Below, piece by piece: positions 1 to 5,275 of a stretch of 5,275 nt of DNA (position 1 is the stretch's first letter; each line of letters begins with the position of its first letter). The stretch lies in the NCBI GenBank assembly GCA_016844415.1, contig JAENIX010000079.1:1-5275 (forward strand). Direction: 5' to 3'. The notes beneath the pieces were generated by a model. The model was not told the origin of the DNA. It saw nothing but the letters and a program-made list of their open reading frames with translations, and made no database searches. This DNA is from Actinomycetota bacterium. Lineage in GTDB: Bacteria; Desulfobacterota; Deferrimicrobia; Deferrimicrobiales; Deferrimicrobiaceae. The position numbers were made by a program, and so were the translations under genes.

Positions 1-1833
1 GACATCACCACGCAGTTTTCGATGAAGGAGATAGAGAGGGTCGGCCTGGTCAAATTCGACGTGCTTGGATTGCGGACCCTTACGGCGATCCACGGCACCC
101 TTCAAATGCTCAAGGAGCGCGGAGAGGAGCCGGATCTTTCGACCATCCCGTTGGACGATGCCGATACCTACGCCATGCTGTCCCGGGGAGACACCGCGGG
201 GGTGTTCCAGTGCGAGAGCGGCGGGTTCACGGAGCTGTTGAACAAGCTGAAGCCGGACCGTTTCGAGCACCTGATCCACGCGGTGGCCCTGTACCGCCCG
301 GGCCCTCTCCAGAGCGGCATGGTGGAAGACTTCATCGCCCGCCGGCACGCGTTGAAGACCACCGAGTACCCCTTCCCGCAGCTTGAGGTGATCCTGCGCG
401 ACACCTACGGCGTCATGGTTTACCAGGAACAGGTGATGCAGATCGCTGTGGCCATCGCGGGGTTCACGATGGGGGACGCCGACGTGCTGCGCAAGGCGAT
501 GGGTAAGAAGGACACCGCCCTGATGAAGAAGCAGAAGGCGCGGTTCATCCAGGGGGCCGTGAAAAACCACATCCCGGAAAACAAGGCGCAGGCCCTTTTC
601 GAGCAGATCGCCCAGTTCGGGGAGTACGGGTTCAACAAGTCGCACAGCGCCGCGTACGCGATGGTCGCCTACCAGACCGCGTATCTCAAAACACACTATC
701 CGGTGGAGTATTTCTGCGCCCTCATGACGTCGGAGTCCGGAGACACGGCCAAGATCATCCGTTACATCGGCTATTGCCGCGAGAAGGAGATGCCGATCCT
801 TCCTCCGGACGTGAATGAGTCCAGATTTGCCTTCTACCCGGCGGGCAAGGCGATCCGTTTCGGGCTATCGGCGATCAAGGGAATAGGCGAGTCCGCGATC
901 GATTCGATCAGGGAAGCGCGCGGCGAGGAACCGTTCGCCTCCGTGGCCGATTTCCTCTCCCGCGTGGATCTGAGGAAGGTCAACAAGCGGTCTCTCGAAA
1001 GCCTGATCAAGGCGGGAGCATTCGATTCGCTCGACCCGGACAGGGGACGCCTGTTCGGAATACTGCCGTCGCTGGTGGATTCGGCGCAGGAGGAGACGCG
1101 GCGGCGGGAGTCCGGGCAGTTCGCGCTTTTCGGCGGCGCCAAGGAAAACGCGAAAAAACCCCATGAACGGAAGGTAGCCCCCGAGGCCGCCTTATGGACA
1201 CGCAGGGAGCGGCTCGACGCGGAGAAGGAAACGCTGGGATTTTACATCACGGGGCACCCGCTCGACGCTTTCGCCGGGGAAATCGGGATGTTCGCCAACA
1301 CGACGTCTTCACGGATATCCTCAATGCGGACCGGGATGGAGGTAAAGCTCGGCGGCGTCATCAGCGAACTTAAGAAAAAAACGACGAAGAAGGGCGATGC
1401 GATGGCGATCCTGCGGCTTGAGGATCTCGAGGGGATCGTCGAGGTCCTCGTGTTCCCGGAAGCGTACCGTGCCAGCCTGGACGCGCTTTCCTCGGAGGAG
1501 CCGATTTTCCTGATCGGGCGGGTGGAATCCGATGAGACCTCCACCAAGGTGATCGCAGAAGAGATATTCCTCATGAAGAACGTAAGGGAGCGGCTGGCGA
1601 AATCGGTCCACTTCCAGGTAGATCTGGAACGGATGACGATCGGCGACATTTCCCACCTGCGCCGCATGATCGCGCAGCACGGCGGGGACAAGAAGGGGTT
1701 CATTCACCTCGTGAGAGAGGGGGAGTTCGAGACGATAATCGACCTCCCGGAAGAGATGCGGGTCGCTCCGTCCCTGGAGCTGGCCCGGGAGCTTCGTTCC
1801 CGGTTCGGGTACGACGTCCTGCGTTTACACTGA
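1..1833 (+). CDS. dnaE: DNA polymerase III subunit alpha, C-terminal part (5' end outside window)
   Basis: Catalytic subunit of the replicative DNA polymerase III holoenzyme. The reading frame is open from base 1, so the gene starts upstream; the ATG at 22 is internal. The visible 610 residues correspond to roughly the last half of a family protein of about 1,160. The GLVKFDVLGL segment carries an Asp (codon 58-60) matching the third catalytic aspartate of the palm (D555 in E. coli, from memory). Next come the family blocks RPGPLQSGM (about 294-320), YQEQVMQIA (421-447), the fingers block with MGKK (about 499-510), and FNKSHSAAYA (631-660). A helix-hairpin-helix region with IKGIGE lies at about 874-891. 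QFALF at 1117-1131 fits the beta-clamp-binding consensus. An OB-fold lies at about 1336-1590, followed by a tau-binding-type C-terminal region. The N-terminal PHP domain is not in the window. The stop TGA overlaps the hflX start by one base. The protein looks intact where visible. Confidence 0.98.
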   Translation, partial: DITTQFSMKEIERVGLVKFDVLGLRTLTAIHGTLQMLKERGEEPDLSTIPLDDADTYAMLSRGDTAGVFQCESGGFTELLNKLKPDRFEHLIHAVALYRPGPLQSGMVEDFIARRHALKTTEYPFPQLEVILRDTYGVMVYQEQVMQIAVAIAGFTMGDADVLRKAMGKKDTALMKKQKARFIQGAVKNHIPENKAQALFEQIAQFGEYGFNKSHSAAYAMVAYQTAYLKTHYPVEYFCALMTSESGDTAKIIRYIGYCREKEMPILPPDVNESRFAFYPAGKAIRFGLSAIKGIGESAIDSIREARGEEPFASVADFLSRVDLRKVNKRSLESLIKAGAFDSLDPDRGRLFGILPSLVDSAQEETRRRESGQFALFGGAKENAKKPHERKVAPEAALWTRRERLDAEKETLGFYITGHPLDAFAGEIGMFANTTSSRISSMRTGMEVKLGGVISELKKKTTKKGDAMAILRLEDLEGIVEVLVFPEAYRASLDALSSEEPIFLIGRVESDETSTKVIAEEIFLMKNVRERLAKSVHFQVDLERMTIGDISHLRRMIAQHGGDKKGFIHLVREGEFETIIDLPEEMRVAPSLELARELRSRFGYDVLRLH

Positions 1834-2957
1834 TGCAGACAGCCGGGGGCAAAGCCGAGAATGCGTGGCTGGTGTGGGTGCGGAGGAAGCAAAGGCGGGC
1901 GGCTGGCGCGCACGCCCCTCCGGATCTCATCCGGGAGCTTGAAAGCCTTGTCGAGTCGGCGGGAGGAATCGTCAAGGGGGGGCAGACACATTTCGTGCCT
2001 GCCGAAAACCCTGCCACCCTCATCGGAAAGGGGACGCTCGAACGGCTTAAGGAAACGGTCAAGGAAAACTTGGTCGACCTTGTGGTGTTCCAGAATCTCC
2101 TCAAGCCGAAACAGCAGCTTCTCCTTGAGGAGGAGCTGGAAGTGAAGGTCCTCGACCGCCGGGAAGTGATACTGGACATCTTCGCCCAACGTGCCCGGAC
2201 GCGTGAAGGGAAACTGCAGGTGGAGCTTGCACAGCTGTCGTTCCGCCTCGGCCGGCTGATCGGCGGCCGCAGGGAACTTTCGCGCCTGGGCGGAGGGATA
2301 GGAACCAGGGGCCCGGGCGAGAAGAAGCTCGAGGAGGACCGGCGCAAGATCCGCTCCCAGCTTCGCCAGATCGGCCGCGAGCTTGACGACGTCAGGCGCA
2401 CGCGCAAGATCCATTACGACAGGAGGAAGGAGATCGGCTTTCCGGTGGTTGCGCTGGTCGGATACACCAACTCCGGGAAATCCACCCTGTTCAACCGCCT
2501 GACGGGGGCCGCCGTTTTCGTCGCGGACCGGCTTTTCGCGACTCTCGACCCGACGGCGCGCAAATTCGTCCTTCCGGGAGGGAAGGAAGCGATCCTCGTG
2601 GACACGGTGGGGTTCATCCATGAGCTGCCTGACGAACTGCGCGAGTCCTTCCTCGCCACCCTGGAGGGGATCGGCGAGGCGGACCTGCTTGTACACGTTG
2701 TGGATGGAAGCACGGAGAGGATGGAAGACAACATCGCTTCGGTGGGAAAGATTCTCGCCGTGCTCGAATTCGGGAAGAAACCGGCGATCCTTGCCGTCAA
2801 CAAGGCGGATCTTGGAACGGCAGGTGGGCCCATCGAAAAGGACAGTGTCAGGATTTCCGCAAGGACAGGGGACGGGCTGGACGTCCTGGTCCGGGCGATG
2901 GAAGGAGAGCTATGCACGCAACGACAGGCCGGGAAGGATTTGACGAGGCCCGCCTGA
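1833..2957 (+). CDS. hflX: GTPase HflX (50S-binding ribosome-splitting/rescue GTPase)
   Basis: HflX binds the 50S subunit and in E. coli splits stalled or heat-damaged 70S ribosomes. The 374-residue product has the N-terminal HflX domain (LIGKG at 63-67, KVLDRREVILDIFAQRA near 105-121, VELAQL 130-135), the glycine-rich loop GGGIGTRGPGE (153-163), and a long helical linker to about 200. The G domain follows: G1 GYTNSGKS (210-217), G2 ATLDPT (236-241), G3 DTVG (257-260), G4 NKAD (323-326), G5 SA (342-343). All nucleotide-binding elements are intact. At 374 residues it is shorter than E. coli HflX (426), with little beyond the G domain. The start overlaps the dnaE stop (TGATG) and no Shine-Dalgarno sequence precedes it, so coupling to dnaE translation is likely. 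AWLVWV at 11-16 matches the usual first strand of HflX proteins, which supports this start. The last 46 bases overlap the next gene. Confidence 0.97.
   Translation: MQTAGGKAENAWLVWVRRKQRRAAGAHAPPDLIRELESLVESAGGIVKGGQTHFVPAENPATLIGKGTLERLKETVKENLVDLVVFQNLLKPKQQLLLEEELEVKVLDRREVILDIFAQRARTREGKLQVELAQLSFRLGRLIGGRRELSRLGGGIGTRGPGEKKLEEDRRKIRSQLRQIGRELDDVRRTRKIHYDRRKEIGFPVVALVGYTNSGKSTLFNRLTGAAVFVADRLFATLDPTARKFVLPGGKEAILVDTVGFIHELPDELRESFLATLEGIGEADLLVHVVDGSTERMEDNIASVGKILAVLEFGKKPAILAVNKADLGTAGGPIEKDSVRISARTGDGLDVLVRAMEGELCTQRQAGKDLTRPA
2902..2907 (+). promoter_or_regulatory. Shine-Dalgarno sequence inside hflX for the phosphatidyltransferase gene
   Basis: AAGGAG lies 4 bases before the ATG at 2912, within the hflX coding sequence. 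It fixes the start of the downstream gene. No other ATG, GTG or TTG occurs in that frame before the first conserved segment. Confidence 0.75.
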
Positions 2958-3514
2958 TCAATATCGCGAACGCGCTCACCGCGTTCCGTGTACTCCTGGT
3001 CCCCCTGTTCGCCCACCTCATCATCACGGGGAGGGTCCGGCGGTCGCTGATAGTCTTCGCTATCTGCGGGATCACCGACGCGCTCGACGGCCTCCTGGCC
3101 CGCCGCCTGAAGCAGAGGACGGTGGTGGGGTTCTACCTCGACCCGATCGCCGACAAGCTGCTGATGGCGACAAGCTTCATCGTGCTCGCCTACGTGAAGA
3201 TAATCCCCGTCTGGCTTTCGGTCATCGTTATCAGCCGAGACCTGTTCATCCTCGTCGGCAGCGTCCTCATCCTGCTTCTCCATGGATCCGGAAAAATCAG
3301 GGCGACGGCCATCAGCAAGATGAACACCCTCGTCCAGATCCTGACGGTCATCTACTTTCTCGTCATTCGCGCGTTTCCGTTGATAGGGCAGCAGCTGCCC
3401 GCGGGATGGGATCATACGGTTACCATCTCGGTCGTATGGCTGTGCGCGGCGACCACCGCTGTGTCCGGGCTCCATTACCTCTACATAGGCATGCGAAACA
3501 TATCCAATGCCTGA
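2912..3514 (+). CDS. CDP-alcohol phosphatidyltransferase, integral membrane (cardiolipin synthase of CAP type, or PgsA)
   Basis: Transfers a phosphatidyl group from CDP-diacylglycerol to an alcohol in the cytoplasmic membrane. The 200-residue product carries the complete family signature D-x2-D-G-x2-A-R-x8-G-x3-D-x3-D, with D56, D59, G60, A63, R64, G73, D77 and D81. These residues bind Mg2+ and CDP-lipid and supply the catalytic base. About six hydrophobic segments are visible (about 17-37, 44-55, 84-104, 105-124, 138-158, 169-191). NIANALTAFRVLLVP (17-31) is the typical first helix. The default label is glycerol-3-phosphate phosphatidyltransferase (PgsA). However, ISRD (107-110) and ISKMNTLVQ (134-142) resemble eukaryotic CAP-type cardiolipin synthases (human CRLS1, recalled from memory) more than E. 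coli PgsA, which has an RE motif at the first site. I therefore give no symbol. The gene overlaps hflX by 46 bases and the next gene by 8. Family assignment is firm and acceptor specificity is open. Confidence 0.95.
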   Translation: MHATTGREGFDEARLINIANALTAFRVLLVPLFAHLIITGRVRRSLIVFAICGITDALDGLLARRLKQRTVVGFYLDPIADKLLMATSFIVLAYVKIIPVWLSVIVISRDLFILVGSVLILLLHGSGKIRATAISKMNTLVQILTVIYFLVIRAFPLIGQQLPAGWDHTVTISVVWLCAATTAVSGLHYLYIGMRNISNA

Positions 3515-4823
3515 GCGGGAGGGTGTGCGGGTAGAATCCGTGGCGGGCGGCAGTCCCGCGGCCCGCGGGGGGTTGACGACGGGCGACCGTATCCTGTCTG
3601 TCTCCGGGCGGCCGGTCTTCGACCTGCTTGACCTGCATTTCCTGACAAGCCGGAAACAGTTCCGGATCCGGTGGACGACTGCTTCGGGAGATGTCCGCGA
3701 AAAGACGTTTCGGCCGGGAGCGACAGGGCTCGGAGTTTTCCCCGAGCCGATCCGGGTGAGGCGGTGTCGGAACAGGTGCATCTTCTGCTTCGTACACCAA
3801 CTCCCCCGCGGACTGCGCCGCAGCCTCTATATAAAAGACGAGGATGTTCGCCTTTCGTTTCTGCACGGACAATACGTGACCTTCTCGGACTTGTCAGGGG
3901 AGGAGTTACGGAAGATACTCAGGTACCGGCTTTCCCCCCTGTATGTCTCTATCCATACGACGGACCTCGAACTCCGCCGCAGGATGCTCGGAAACCCGGC
4001 GATCGCCGATATCATGGACGTGATGAAGCGCCTCGTCGACGGTGGGATCGTCCTTCACGGGCAGATAGTCGTCTGCCCGGGGATCAACGACGGCGTCGAG
4101 CTGGAGAGGACCCTTCGCTCACTTCTTGCTCTTAACCCGGGGCTTGCCACCGTCGCGGTGGTACCGGTCGGACTAACTTCGCACCGGGCGGGACTGCCGC
4201 CGCTGCGGCCGGTGAACAGGCCGGAGGCGATTTCGACCCTGCGACTGCTTGCGGGAATCCGGCGGTCCGCGGGAAAGAACTCCGGAGAACCGTTCGCGGT
4301 CGCCGCGGACGAATATTACCTGATAGCGGGAAAGAAGATCCCTGGAACGAAGGTGTACGGATCGTTCGCCCAGATCGAGAACGGCGTGGGCCTCCTTCGC
4401 AGGTTCGATGACGGCGCCCGGGAGCTTTTCCGACGCAAACGCTGGAAACCCGCAAGGATGGGAGGAACGGTCGTCACGGGGATCTCTCCGAGGGGGCGCG
4501 TCGAACCGTTCCTTGCGGAATTCTCGCGCAGGTCGGGAGCGGCGTTCGATCCGGTCATGGTCGAGAACCGCCTCATGGGGAAATCCGTCAACGTAACGGG
4601 GCTTCTTGGGGGACGGGACATCCTGGCCGCGTTGAAGCGGCGGGGCGCGGAAGGGCGGATTTTCATCCCATCCGTGACCTTGAGGGACGCGGGGGACATG
4701 TTCCTCGACAACCTGTCGCCTGCAGACGTTTACAGGGAGACTGGCGCGGAAATAAGGATCTTCGACCCTACCCCGAAGGGCTTTTTCGAGGCGGTCTATC
4801 GAAACGAAACATCCACAATATAA
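3507..4823 (+). CDS. PDZ-radical SAM-DUF512 protein, putative iron-sulfur enzyme of unknown reaction
   Basis: Product of 438 residues. Residues 7-60 form a PDZ-like domain (VESVAGGSPAARGGLTTGDRI). C87, C91 and C94 form a CxxxCxxC motif, the usual 4Fe-4S ligand set of radical SAM enzymes, followed by barrel-like strands (LYVSIHTTD 145-153; HGQIVVCPGINDG 184-196). The C-terminal half matches the DUF512 family: ADEYYLIAG (267-275), YGSFAQIENGVG (284-295), VVTGISPRG (322-330), MVENRLMGKSVNVTGLLGG (351-369). Family members are annotated as radical-SAM-like or FeS proteins; I know of no established reaction. The ATG overlaps the preceding stop (ATGCCTGA) and has no good Shine-Dalgarno sequence, suggesting coupling. 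A GTG at 3525 is possible, but the purine-rich run before it is only one base away. All conserved blocks appear intact. The C-terminus runs to the TAA that abuts the tRNA promoter. Confidence 0.93.
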   Translation: MPEREGVRVESVAGGSPAARGGLTTGDRILSVSGRPVFDLLDLHFLTSRKQFRIRWTTASGDVREKTFRPGATGLGVFPEPIRVRRCRNRCIFCFVHQLPRGLRRSLYIKDEDVRLSFLHGQYVTFSDLSGEELRKILRYRLSPLYVSIHTTDLELRRRMLGNPAIADIMDVMKRLVDGGIVLHGQIVVCPGINDGVELERTLRSLLALNPGLATVAVVPVGLTSHRAGLPPLRPVNRPEAISTLRLLAGIRRSAGKNSGEPFAVAADEYYLIAGKKIPGTKVYGSFAQIENGVGLLRRFDDGARELFRRKRWKPARMGGTVVTGISPRGRVEPFLAEFSRRSGAAFDPVMVENRLMGKSVNVTGLLGGRDILAALKRRGAEGRIFIPSVTLRDAGDMFLDNLSPADVYRETGAEIRIFDPTPKGFFEAVYRNETSTI

Positions 4824-4853
4824 TTGACATCTTACGGTATATTTTGTTATTAA
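4824..4853 (+). promoter_or_regulatory. Sigma70-type promoter for tRNA-Val (and probably thrS)
   Basis: A perfect -35 hexamer TTGACA (4824-4829) directly follows the DUF512 stop codon. With an 18-base spacer comes TATTAA (4848-4853), four of six matches to TATAAT. Transcription would start near 4860, about 13 bases before the mature tRNA 5' end. The stretch 4811-4865 is markedly AT-rich against a GC-rich background, as expected for a promoter. The -10 is less certain than the -35. Confidence 0.6.
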
Positions 4854-4872
4854 TATCGATTCGATGTCCAGG

Positions 4873-4949
4873 GGGCGATTAGCTCAGATGGTTAGAGTAC
4901 CTGCTTGACATGCAGGGGGTCACTGGTTCAAGTCCAGTATCGCCCACCA
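4873..4949 (+). tRNA. tRNA-Val (anticodon GAC)
   Basis: Complete 77-base cloverleaf. The acceptor stem pairs GGGCGAT (4873-4879) with ATCGCCC (4939-4945). The D arm is GCTC/GAGT (4882-4885 with 4895-4898), with one G-T closing pair. The anticodon stem is CCTGC/GCAGG (4900-4904 with 4912-4916), and its 7-base loop carries GAC at 4907-4909, which reads valine codon GUC (and GUU by wobble). The variable loop has 5 bases. The T arm is ACTGG/CCAGT with loop TTCAAGT (4927-4933). The discriminator is A4946 and the CCA end (4947-4949) is encoded. The anticodon loop TTGACAT is the same as in E. coli tRNA-Val(GAC), as I recall it. There are no mismatches beyond the G-T pair, so it should be functional. 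It lies upstream of thrS on the same strand and may share its transcript. Confidence 0.98.
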
Positions 4950-4962
4950 TTTTCTCTCCCAG

Positions 4963-5005
4963 GCACCGTGGATCCGGATACGGCATTGCGCCGCTTAGCC
5001 GGTGC
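4963..5005 (+). promoter_or_regulatory. Possible RNA hairpin in the thrS leader
   Basis: GCACCG (4963-4968) can pair with CGGTGC (5000-5005). Inside it, CGGC (4981-4984) can pair with GCCG (4990-4993) around a 5-base loop that holds the candidate TTG start (4986-4988). No U-run follows directly, so it is not a terminator. In a GC-rich region such pairings can arise by chance. A role in controlling thrS translation is speculation. Confidence 0.25.
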
Positions 5006-5275
5006 GCGAGGGGATTCTTTTCGTGAAGAAGGAACCGGGATGACGTTGCTGGAACTGGCGAAAACGAAGGGAAAGGCGAAGGTGGCGATCGCCGCGAAGG
5101 TAGGCGGCGCGCTTATGGACCTGTCCCGGACCGCGCCGGAAACAGGAGAGGTTACGTTTGTCACGCCGGGCGATCCAGAAGGGATGGAAATCGTCCGGCA
5201 CAGCACGGCGCACGTAATGGCCGCCGCCGTCAAGGAGCTGTTTCCCGAGGCGAAGATAACCATCGGTCCCTCGAT
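4986..5275 (+). CDS. thrS: Threonyl-tRNA synthetase, N-terminal part (3' end outside window)
   Basis: Charges tRNA-Thr with threonine in the cytosol. About 96 residues are visible. A TGS domain (GTGMTLLELA, then VAIAAKVGGALMDLS) is followed by the start of the editing domain, with HSTAH (5199-5213) holding two His of the HxxxH pair and then LFPEAKITIGPS, a hallmark ThrS segment. The start is uncertain. From TTG 4986, the HxxxH histidines are residues 72 and 76, almost the same as H73/H77 in E. coli ThrS, and SFREEGTGMTLLELA aligns without gaps to the usual start of the TGS domain. GTG 4968 would add six residues. ATG 5040 has a good Shine-Dalgarno sequence (AAGGA, 5029-5033, 6-base gap) but would remove the first TGS hairpin. 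I prefer 4986 on homology. The gene lies 36 bases after tRNA-Val. The family assignment is secure. Confidence 0.92.
   Translation, partial: MRRLAGARGDSFREEGTGMTLLELAKTKGKAKVAIAAKVGGALMDLSRTAPETGEVTFVTPGDPEGMEIVRHSTAHVMAAAVKELFPEAKITIGPS

Noticed and set aside
22..24. ATG at 22 as the true start of dnaE
   Set aside because: The frame is open to base 1 and the residues before it (DITTQFS) match conserved DnaE sequence. The protein continues upstream of the window.
1704..2696. Antisense open frames (235 and 330 codons) opposite the dnaE end and hflX
   Set aside because: They are opposite unmistakable HflX motifs, have no plausible ribosome site or family match, and are explained by third-position GC bias.
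3525..3527. GTG 3525 as the start of the DUF512 protein
   Set aside because: The GGGAGGG run before it ends one base from the codon, too close for a ribosome site. The ATG at 3507 overlaps the upstream stop and suits coupling. It cannot be fully excluded, since the PDZ core would survive.
2414..3781. Long antisense open frame (455 codons) opposite hflX, the lipid gene and the DUF512 start
   Set aside because: Its translation is low-complexity, rich in Arg, Pro and Ser, with no recognisable domain. The + strand carries intact family motifs over the same bases. Long antisense frames are common in GC-rich coding DNA.
4950..4960. T-run just after the tRNA CCA end as an intrinsic terminator
   Set aside because: There are only four consecutive T before the run is broken by C, and the preceding stem is the tRNA itself. 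Not convincing.
4950..5039. T-box riboswitch upstream of thrS
   Set aside because: The spacer is about 90 bases at most. No specifier loop, T-box sequence or terminator/antiterminator pair is visible.
5002..5043. Short frame from GTG 5002 ending in TGA that overlaps ATG 5040 (ATGA), a possible leader peptide for thrS
   Set aside because: It has 13 codons, no Thr codons that would suit threonine attenuation, and no Shine-Dalgarno sequence. Its ATGA overlap loses meaning if thrS starts upstream.
4928..5263. Antisense frame of 111 codons over the tRNA 3' end and thrS
   Set aside because: It overlaps the tRNA gene and the ThrS HSTAH region on the opposite strand, and its translation shows no recognisable family.

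Overview
This is a GC-rich (about 60% by eye), gene-dense bacterial chromosome segment with every supported gene on the + strand. It carries housekeeping genes and shows no sign of phage, transposon, CRISPR or recent transfer. The set dnaE - hflX - CDP-alcohol phosphatidyltransferase - PDZ/radical-SAM DUF512 protein - tRNA-Val - thrS, together with the codon use, fits a Desulfobacterota/Deltaproteobacteria-type anaerobe. That placement is inference and no lineage-specific marker proves it.

Layout. Positions 1-1833 hold the C-terminal 610 residues of DNA polymerase III alpha (dnaE), cut by the left window edge. Its stop overlaps by one base the start of hflX (1833-2957), a ribosome-associated GTPase. 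The last 46 bases of hflX overlap a membrane CDP-alcohol phosphatidyltransferase (2912-3514), which overlaps by 8 bases a PDZ + radical-SAM + DUF512 protein (3507-4823). The four genes therefore form one tightly packed, probably translationally coupled block with no internal terminator or promoter that I can see.

The only clearly AT-rich stretch, 4811-4865, follows the DUF512 stop. It contains a perfect TTGACA box and a plausible -10, and leads into a complete tRNA-Val(GAC) gene with encoded CCA (4873-4949). A short leader of about 36 bases then precedes threonyl-tRNA synthetase (thrS), cut by the right edge. The leader can fold, and the thrS start codon is ambiguous: homology favours a TTG at 4986, while a good Shine-Dalgarno sequence precedes an ATG at 5040.

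Functionally the block mixes replication (DnaE), ribosome rescue/assembly (HflX), phospholipid synthesis and translation (tRNA-Val, ThrS). I see no undescribed multi-gene system. The points most worth a second look are: the phosphatidyltransferase looks more like a eukaryotic-type (CAP) cardiolipin synthase than a classic PgsA; the DUF512 radical-SAM protein has no known reaction to my knowledge; and the tRNA-Val/thrS junction has unusual start-site and leader features.
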